This document shows, piece by piece, positions 1-3,783 of a stretch of 6,529 nucleotides of DNA. This DNA is from JBCAXA01 sp039183535 (lineage in GTDB: Bacteria > Pseudomonadota > Gammaproteobacteria > Steroidobacterales > Woeseiaceae): contig JBCDBO010000144.1 of the NCBI GenBank assembly GCA_039183535.1, positions 1 through 6,529 on the forward strand, in the 5' to 3' direction. Position 1 is the first letter of the stretch. Each line of letters opens with the position of its first letter. The notes beneath the pieces are model-generated. The model was not told the origin of the DNA. It worked only from the letters and a program-made list of their open reading frames with translations, and did no database searches. A program made the translations under genes and the position numbers.

Positions 1-7
1 CGGCGAC

Positions 8-44
8 AAAAAGAAACGCCGGCAGCCATCGCTGCCGGCGTTTC
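8..44 (-). terminator. Intrinsic terminator of the phasin gene
   Basis: A perfect 14-bp stem (13-26 pairing with 31-44) closes a 4-nt loop (27-30). Read on the minus strand it is followed at once by a run of five T (complement of 8-12). The position, about 45 nt past the phasin stop codon, fits a Rho-independent terminator for that gene. On the plus strand the stem is followed by only three T that belong to the stem itself, so efficient termination in that direction is less likely. Confidence 0.88.
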
Positions 45-56
45 GTCAATACGCCC

Positions 57-86
57 GGGGGGGGTGTCTCCGGGGGGGCGGGAGAC
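57..86. other. G-rich segment with a short hairpin in the phasin 3' UTR
   Basis: Between the phasin stop codon and its terminator lie a G8 run (57-64) and a G7 run (72-78). A 6-bp inverted repeat GTCTCC/GGAGAC (66-71 and 81-86) flanks the second run. It has no adjacent T-tract in either direction, so it is not a second terminator. It may stabilise the 3' end of the transcript, but no function can be assigned. Confidence 0.3.
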
Positions 87-89
87 GTT

Positions 90-611
90 TTAGGCGGCCT
101 TAACTTCTTTCTCGACTTTCGCTTTTGCTTTGCTGACCGTGCTGCGGGCTTTGCTCGCGGCTTTGCGGGTCTTTTTAGCCAGCGAGCTTTCGCGTAAGTC
201 CGAAATCGTGTCGCCGATCAGGCCGCGGACGTCGCCGCCGGCATCACGGAGAATGGTGACCGTCTCGCGGGTGTTATCGACGACGCGACGGGTCAGGCGC
301 GGCAGAATGTCGAATTGACGGCGAGCGAGCGCTTGTACGCTGTCGGCGTCAGCGACGTCGGCAAGGTACTCGCTGAGTGCCAACACTTCGTTTTCAACGG
401 CGCGCGCTTGAGCGCGGACCAGTTTGTCCGTTGTTTGGTGCGAGATCGACGACATCTTCAGTGATGCGTCGGCCAGTTTTTGCACCGGCTTTTGGCCGCC
501 TTCGATCCAACCGCTGGCTTTCTTAACGGTCGTTTGGGCTGAGTTCAGAACGGTTTCCGCTTGCGCGCGGGCACGTTCGGCGGTGCGTGAGTACATTTCT
601 TCAAGTGCCAT
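90..611 (-). CDS. Phasin family protein (PHA granule-associated), 173 aa
   Basis: Phasins coat intracellular polyhydroxyalkanoate granules and control their number and size. The product is 173 aa, within the usual phasin range, with no signal peptide and no cysteine. It is almost entirely predicted amphipathic helix with coiled-coil character. The N-terminal part (EEMYSRTAERARAQAETVLN) and the central stretch (about 60-110, rich in RAQARAVE and ALARRQFD-type helix) resemble the Phasin_2 family. The last 31 residues (143-173) form a Lys/Ala tail with 11 K/R, reminiscent of but shorter than the histone-like tails of PhaF-type phasins. The start at 611 is chosen because an AAAGGAG Shine-Dalgarno lies 8 nt upstream. 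An in-frame ATG further upstream, at 656, overlaps the -10 element, so it cannot be the start from this promoter. The gene is monocistronic here, with its own promoter and terminator. The family call rests on composition and pattern, so phasin-like is safer than a specific PhaP name. Confidence 0.82.
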   Translation of the reverse strand: MALEEMYSRTAERARAQAETVLNSAQTTVKKASGWIEGGQKPVQKLADASLKMSSISHQTTDKLVRAQARAVENEVLALSEYLADVADADSVQALARRQFDILPRLTRRVVDNTRETVTILRDAGGDVRGLIGDTISDLRESSLAKKTRKAASKARSTVSKAKAKVEKEVKAA

Positions 612-619
612 CTGCAGTG

Positions 620-626
620 CTCCTTT
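620..626 (-). promoter_or_regulatory. Ribosome binding site deciding the phasin start
   Basis: The minus strand reads AAAGGAG here, 8 nt before the ATG at 611. It is a near-ideal Shine-Dalgarno and supports 611 over the in-frame ATG at 656. Confidence 0.85.
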
Positions 627-634
627 GGTGCGGT

Positions 635-647
635 GCAACAATGTTGC
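635..647. promoter_or_regulatory. 13-nt dyad at the phasin transcription start; possible repressor operator
   Basis: GCAACA-A-TGTTGC is an inverted repeat with 6-bp arms around one central base. It lies just downstream of the -10 element and covers the expected transcription start near 646. The segment from 630 to 665 is rich in TGC/GCA half-sites, including TGC-N3-GCA. PhaR-type regulators of phasin genes are known to recognise TGC-rich dyads overlapping phasin promoters, so a PhaR operator is a reasonable inference. No phaR gene is in the window. Confidence 0.5.
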
Positions 648-652
648 GCTGC

Positions 653-681
653 ACAATAGTGCTGCCTAGGGCCGATGTCAA
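653..681 (-). promoter_or_regulatory. Sigma70-type promoter of the phasin gene
   Basis: On the minus strand a perfect -35 hexamer TTGACA (681-676) is separated by exactly 17 nt from TATTGT (658-653), which matches four of six consensus -10 bases. Upstream of the -35 lie AATTTT (complement of 686-691) and a run of eight A (complement of 694-701), which resemble an UP element. The predicted start is near 646, leaving a leader of about 35 nt before the ATG at 611. The strength suits an abundant granule protein. Confidence 0.82.
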
Positions 682-806
682 CCCCAAAATTCGTTTTTTT
701 TATGTTGACTCGGCCATGCGACAGCCGCGGGCGAGGCCCGACGCGCCAAGGCCGACAGCGCTGGTCAGCATGAGTGTCGGTTCGTTGACGCTATTCGGCG
801 ACAAAG

Positions 807-822
807 TGTGATTGGGCTCACA
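807..822. promoter_or_regulatory. CRP/Vfr-type binding site
   Basis: TGTGA-TTGGGC-TCACA is an exact match to the two half-sites and 6-nt spacing of the cAMP-CRP consensus, and it is flanked by AA on the left and AT on the right. Its centre (814.5) is about 143 bp upstream of the gene 1 start codon. It is also about 168 bp upstream of the predicted phasin transcription start, so the plus-strand operon is the likelier target. If the candidate -10 at 893-898 is used, the site lies near -90, within the range where class I CRP sites can work. A TTGACG at 785-790 with TGTGAT at 807-812 would instead put the site over a -10, implying repression. Confidence 0.6.
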
Positions 823-868
823 ATCAGGCTGCGAGAGCGTTCACAGAATCGTCAGAAAAATGGCGCTT

Positions 869-898
869 TTGTGGGCGTGGTACCGCCAAGGCTATAGC
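869..898 (+). promoter_or_regulatory. Weak candidate promoter of the DUF11 operon
   Basis: TTGTGG (869-874) and TATAGC (893-898) are separated by 18 nt, ahead of gene 1. The -35 matches consensus at only three positions, which would suit an activator-dependent promoter such as one using the CRP-like site upstream. The call is tentative, as no better plus-strand pair was found in the region. Confidence 0.25.
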
Positions 899-920
899 TT
901 CGCTGTTCCTAGTAATGACT

Positions 921-941
921 GGGCTGCTGCCCGCAGCGCCC
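921..941 (+). other. Leader hairpin before gene 1
   Basis: GGGC-T-GCTG (921-929) can pair with CAGC-GCCC (934-941) around a 4-nt loop, with one bulged T. It sits 16 nt upstream of the gene 1 start and just before its weak Shine-Dalgarno, so it may modulate initiation. No T-tract follows it, so it is not a terminator. Confidence 0.35.
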
Positions 942-957
942 GCTGGAACATACAGAC

Positions 958-1968
958 ATGGCCGATGTCACCGCAGTACCGCGTCGTATTGGCGTTTTGG
1001 TCGCCCTTGTTGGCGCCATCTCATCCGCCGGGCCCGCGCAGGCCGCCGGCACGTTAGCGGGCACCGATATATCGAATACCGCTGTCGTCACGTTCGACGT
1101 GGCCGGTACGACCGTCACGCAAGATTCCAACACCGTAACGCTGACGGTCGCTGAAACGCTCGATGTCGCCGTTGTCGTCCAGAGCGCGCAGACCGCCGTC
1201 GATGCCGGCCAAAGCGGTGCTGAGCTGCTCTATACGGTGACAAACACCGGTAATGGCAGCGAGAGCTTCAGACTCGATTTTGATAACGATTTCATTGCCG
1301 ATCCGGCCGTCGACTTCAACCCGGTTGCCCAGACACCAGCGATTTATTTCGACACGGATGGCAGTGGCGACTTTAGTCCGGGTGATACGCCATACAGTGC
1401 CGGCGTCAACGACCCGGTGCTCGCCGCTGATGAATCGGTCGCGATTTTGATCGTCAATGACATTCCAGCCGGCCTCAACAATGGCGATATCGGTCGCTCA
1501 GCCTTGCTGGCTACAGCGACAACCGGCAGCGGCGCACCCGGTACAGCGTTCGCTGGGCAAGGACCGGGCGGGGTCGACGCTGTGGTCGGCGTCAGTGGCG
1601 CTACGCAATCGGCGACCGGTGAGTACGTCGTTTCCGAAGTGACCTTGACAGCGGTTAAGTCCGCTGTTGTCGCCGATCCGTTTGGCGGCACGCAACCGGT
1701 GCCGGGCGCAACCATCACGTACACGATCGTTGTCGATGTCGTGGGTACCGGTACGGCGGCCGGTGCATCGATCGCCGATCCAATCCCGGCAAACACAACT
1801 TACGTCGCTAACAGCTTGCAGCTAAACAGCGGTGCGTTGACCGACGCGGTCGACGGCGATGCTGGCGAGCTTGATAGCAGCGCGGCGCCAACAATTGTTG
1901 TCCGTTTGGGTGATGTGACCCAGGCGAGCGGTACGCAAACGATTCAATTCACCGTCCAGATTCAGTAG
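958..1968 (+). CDS. Gene 1: secreted DUF11-like surface protein, 336 aa
   Basis: The protein is secreted and its specific role is unknown. A Sec signal peptide is clear: n-region with RR at 9-10, hydrophobic core 11-24, and AQA|AG cleavage after residue 29. The mature protein opens with a motif (about 31-65: AGTDISNTAVVTFDV, then SNTVTLTV) that recurs in genes 3 and 4. A middle beta-rich domain (about 66-215) contains an EF-hand-like loop at 132-143 (D132, D134, S136, G137, D138, F139, D143), a likely calcium site. The C-terminal part (about 228-336) resembles DUF11, with AVKSAVV followed by PGATITYTIVV. The mature part has no cysteine and no membrane anchor. The start at 958 is set by the signal peptide; only a weak GGAA (945-948) precedes it, and the frame is closed upstream by a TGA at 916. 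Gene 2 follows after 38 nt. DUF11 domains are found in many bacterial and archaeal surface proteins. The exact family assignment needs a profile search. Confidence 0.82.
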   Translation: MADVTAVPRRIGVLVALVGAISSAGPAQAAGTLAGTDISNTAVVTFDVAGTTVTQDSNTVTLTVAETLDVAVVVQSAQTAVDAGQSGAELLYTVTNTGNGSESFRLDFDNDFIADPAVDFNPVAQTPAIYFDTDGSGDFSPGDTPYSAGVNDPVLAADESVAILIVNDIPAGLNNGDIGRSALLATATTGSGAPGTAFAGQGPGGVDAVVGVSGATQSATGEYVVSEVTLTAVKSAVVADPFGGTQPVPGATITYTIVVDVVGTGTAAGASIADPIPANTTYVANSLQLNSGALTDAVDGDAGELDSSAAPTIVVRLGDVTQASGTQTIQFTVQIQ

Positions 1969-1983
1969 CGGACGGTGCGGGGA
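1969..1983 (+). repeat. Post-stop repeat, copy 1
   Basis: The 15 nt directly after the gene 1 stop codon match the 15 nt directly after the gene 3 stop codon (3659-3673) at 12 of 15 positions. Both end in GGGGA. The similarity outside the coding frame supports an origin of genes 1 and 3 by duplication that included the linker. Confidence 0.45.
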
Positions 1984-1993
1984 AGACTCACAC

Positions 1994-1999
1994 GAGGAG
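1994..1999 (+). promoter_or_regulatory. Ribosome binding site of gene 2
   Basis: GAGGAG lies 7 nt before the ATG at 2007. It is much stronger than the site of gene 1, so gene 2 may be translated at a higher rate from the shared transcript. Confidence 0.8.
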
Positions 2000-2006
2000 C
2001 GAGCAG

Positions 2007-2495
2007 ATGAAGACAGCACAAACCCTATTCGCCATCGCAACACTCGGTTTTGCCGGCTTAGCCGCCAATGCTGCCGATGCGGGCGATCTTGAAGTTAAGA
2101 CCGTCGTGCAAAAAGAAGCCGAAGTCGTTGCTGCCGATGGCAGCAAAAGCGTCGAGCTGGTTGCCGCCGACGCGGTCGTGCCAGGCGAGGAAGTGATTTA
2201 CACGGTGACCTTTACGAACGTCAGCGACAAAGCCACCGACAACATTGTCATCAGCAATCCAATTCCGTCGCAACTGACTTACGTGTACGGGTCGGCTTTC
2301 GGTCCCGGTACGACGATTACTTTTTCGGTTGACGGCGGCCAGACCTTTGGCAGCCCAGAGACGCTCGTCGTTGTTGACGGTGATGTTGAGCGCGCCGCGA
2401 CCACTGAGGATTTCACCAACATTCGCTGGGAAGTGCAAAACCCATTAAACGTTGGGCAGCGCGGTTTCGCACGATTTCGGGCTCGTTTGAACTAG
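2007..2495 (+). CDS. Gene 2: secreted single-domain DUF11 protein, 162 aa
   Basis: This small exported protein has one recognisable domain. The signal peptide is residues 1-22 (K2, hydrophobic core 7-20, ANA|AD cleavage). The mature part of about 140 residues has the classic DUF11 order: a first strand with lysines (LEVKTVVQKEAEV), then VPGEEVIYTVTFTNVSD with the characteristic YTVTxxN, a DNIVISNPIP segment corresponding to the usual D-x-LP step, LTYVYGSA, and a final beta strand (GFARFRARLN) at the very C-terminus. There are no cysteines, no anchor and no N-terminal AGTxIxN motif, which separates it from genes 1, 3 and 4. It lies between the paralogues, 38 nt after gene 1 and 56 nt before gene 3, all on one strand, consistent with one transcript. 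A plausible role is a repeat subunit or partner of the larger DUF11 proteins at the cell surface; this is inference. Confidence 0.83.
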   Translation: MKTAQTLFAIATLGFAGLAANAADAGDLEVKTVVQKEAEVVAADGSKSVELVAADAVVPGEEVIYTVTFTNVSDKATDNIVISNPIPSQLTYVYGSAFGPGTTITFSVDGGQTFGSPETLVVVDGDVERAATTEDFTNIRWEVQNPLNVGQRGFARFRARLN

Positions 2496-2538
2496 AGCTA
2501 CTCGAATTTTGATTGGGCAAGCCGCTGCGGCGGCATTG

Positions 2539-2544
2539 AAGGAG
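2539..2544 (+). promoter_or_regulatory. Ribosome binding site of gene 3
   Basis: AAGGAG stands 7 nt before the ATG at 2552, an excellent Shine-Dalgarno. A 5-bp hairpin (2521-2534) sits just upstream and is probably too weak to matter. Confidence 0.82.
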
Positions 2545-2551
2545 AACGTTA

Positions 2552-3658
2552 ATGAGTAAGTGGATTTCGTTGTCACTGAGGCTCGCAGTCGCGGGCGTCG
2601 TGTTGGCAGCGGGGACAGCCAATGCCGCAGGCGTTACCGCTGGCGAAACGGTCGAGAACTTGGCGACCGTCAGCTACTCGGTGAACGGCGTCGGTCAAAC
2701 GGCAATCGAGTCGTCACCGACGGGCAACTCAACGCCAGGCGCCGGTAACGGTACGGTCACCGACTTTACCGTCGACCGTGTTATCGACCTGACGTTAACG
2801 CAAGACGGCACTGCCAATACCTTGGTAACGCCGGGTGCAACTGGCCAGGTGACGACGTTCGTTTTGACGAACACGTCGAACGCCGCACAAGGCTATACCT
2901 TTGTTGCTGCAGACTTGCCGACGGGTACCGCGGTCAACGCAGGCCCTACGGACTCGATCGATTTGACGACATACAGCGTCTTCGTCGATGACGGTAGTGG
3001 TGTTTTCGAACCGGCTACCGACACGGCGACGTCGGTCAACTCGTTGGCAGAAGATGCCAGCGTGTTGATCTTCGTTGTTGCCGATGTGCCATTGGCGGTG
3101 GTTGATGGCGACGTCGCCAACGTCGAGCTGACCGCGACAACGGTCGAGCCAGGCACGACGACGGTGGTCACGGCCAGCGCGTCGAACACCGAAGACGGCC
3201 CGGCCGATACGCTGATCCGCAACTTGACCGCTGCGGCTCGCGACGGTTACGAGGTCGAAGCGGCCGCGCTCGAGATCACCAAGACGCAGGCAACGATCTC
3301 TGATGGGATCAGCGCCGCTGCACCGTTCTTCAATATTCCCGGTGCGGTTATCCGCTACACAGTGACAATCGACAACACCGGTTCGCAAGATGCGTCCGCT
3401 GTCGCGATCGCCGATCGTATCGAAGCTGAGCTCGATATCAGTGGCTCAACGACAGTATCGATCGATAACAACGGCGTTGCATCGAGTTGCACCGTCGATG
3501 CGGGTGATGCCGATGCAGACGGCTGTGGTCGGGTCGACAACGGCACCGCTACGCCGGCCGATCCGTCCGACGACACGTCCGATCTGACGATCGATCCGGG
3601 TATTACGGTCGCCGCGGGTACGCAAGCAACCGTTTCGTTCGACGTAACGATTCGCTAA
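2552..3658 (+). CDS. Gene 3: secreted DUF11-like surface protein, 368 aa, paralogue of gene 1
   Basis: The signal peptide is residues 1-25 (K3, R10, hydrophobic core 11-21, ANA|AG cleavage). The mature N-terminus (TAGETVENLATVSYSVNG) matches the motif of genes 1 and 4. A middle domain aligns with gene 1: VFVDDGSGVFEP corresponds to IYFDTDGSGDFSP, LAEDASVLIFVVADVP to LAADESVAILIVNDIP, and GDVANVELTATT to GDIGRSALLATAT. The C-terminal DUF11-like domain (about 239-368) starts at LEITKTQ and contains PGAVIRYTVTIDNTGS. It differs from gene 1 in a Cys313-Cys325 pair that closes an acidic loop with D316, D319, D321 and D323, a candidate disulphide-bounded cation site. The gene 1 EF-hand-like loop is degenerate here, with its first and fifth aspartates missing. 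The gene sits 56 nt after gene 2 and has a strong Shine-Dalgarno. Secretion is well supported; the function is unknown. Confidence 0.84.
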   Translation: MSKWISLSLRLAVAGVVLAAGTANAAGVTAGETVENLATVSYSVNGVGQTAIESSPTGNSTPGAGNGTVTDFTVDRVIDLTLTQDGTANTLVTPGATGQVTTFVLTNTSNAAQGYTFVAADLPTGTAVNAGPTDSIDLTTYSVFVDDGSGVFEPATDTATSVNSLAEDASVLIFVVADVPLAVVDGDVANVELTATTVEPGTTTVVTASASNTEDGPADTLIRNLTAAARDGYEVEAAALEITKTQATISDGISAAAPFFNIPGAVIRYTVTIDNTGSQDASAVAIADRIEAELDISGSTTVSIDNNGVASSCTVDAGDADADGCGRVDNGTATPADPSDDTSDLTIDPGITVAAGTQATVSFDVTIR

Positions 3659-3673
3659 CGGATAGTCCGGGGA
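3659..3673 (+). repeat. Post-stop repeat, copy 2
   Basis: The 15 nt after the gene 3 stop codon match 1969-1983 at 12 of 15 positions. The GGGGAG at its end also provides the Shine-Dalgarno-like motif for the alternative GTG start of gene 4. Confidence 0.45.
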
Positions 3674-3674
3674 G
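3671..3674 (+). promoter_or_regulatory. Possible ribosome binding site for an alternative gene 4 start (GTG 3685)
   Basis: GGAG lies 10 nt before GTG 3685, which is in frame with gene 4. No such site precedes ATG 3781. Using GTG 3685 would leave only 26 nt to gene 3 but would give an unusually long n-region, about 48 residues ahead of the hydrophobic signal core. Confidence 0.35.
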
Positions 3675-3726
3675 CACGCGGGAAGTGGCTGGTGTCGGGC
3701 ATGCAGATGGCGGCTTAGCGCTATGG

Positions 3727-3759
3727 CGCAGCGGCCGTCGCCGACCACGGTCCGCTGCG
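3727..3759 (+). repeat. Structured linker hairpin 1
   Basis: CGCAGCGG (3727-3734) pairs with CCGCTGCG (3752-3759). The stem continues with 3735-3738 pairing 3747-3750 after one bulged T (3751), giving 12 bp around an 8-nt loop. It is the first of three consecutive hairpins between genes 3 and 4. No T-tract follows. Confidence 0.6.
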
Positions 3760-3763
3760 TGCT

Positions 3764-3783
3764 CATCCGGCCTTATCCGGATG
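3764..3783 (+). repeat. Structured linker hairpin 2, covering the gene 4 ATG
   Basis: CATCCGG (3764-3770) is an inverted repeat of CCGGATG (3777-3783) around a 6-nt loop. ATCCGG also occurs as a direct repeat (3765-3770, 3775-3780). The candidate start codon ATG 3781 lies inside the 3' arm, so pairing would hide it from the ribosome. The CCTTATCCGG core resembles REP-type repeats of gammaproteobacteria, but that likeness is weak evidence. Confidence 0.55.

Larger units (their letters stand above)
682..957. other. Divergent intergenic region, no gene seen
   Basis: This stretch separates the minus-strand phasin promoter from the plus-strand operon. Neither strand has a convincing coding region: the open frames are short, lack Shine-Dalgarno sites and encode no recognisable domain. 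The identifiable content is the A/T tract behind the phasin -35, a CRP-like site (807-822), a weak plus-strand promoter candidate (869-898) and a small hairpin (921-941). The part from 711 to 780 shows nothing I can interpret. Confidence 0.7.

Noticed and set aside
609..656. Upstream ATG at 656 as the phasin start
   Set aside because: It lies within the -10 element of the phasin promoter, so the transcript would not contain it. ATG 611 has a strong Shine-Dalgarno.
1344..1796. Minus-strand open frame opposite gene 1 (150 codons)
   Set aside because: Low-complexity Thr/Pro/Ala/Val composition typical of the mirror of a beta-rich coding sequence. It has no initiation signals and gene 1 is clearly real.
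2521..2534. Hairpin between genes 2 and 3 as a terminator
   Set aside because: Only a 5-bp stem with a 4-nt loop and no T-tract follows. Gene 3 has a strong Shine-Dalgarno just downstream, so readthrough is expected.
2795..3388. Long open frame on the minus strand opposite gene 3 (197 codons)
   Set aside because: It is antisense to a well-supported gene, is extremely Arg/Cys-rich, has no Shine-Dalgarno and no recognisable domain. It is a by-product of GC-rich codon bias.
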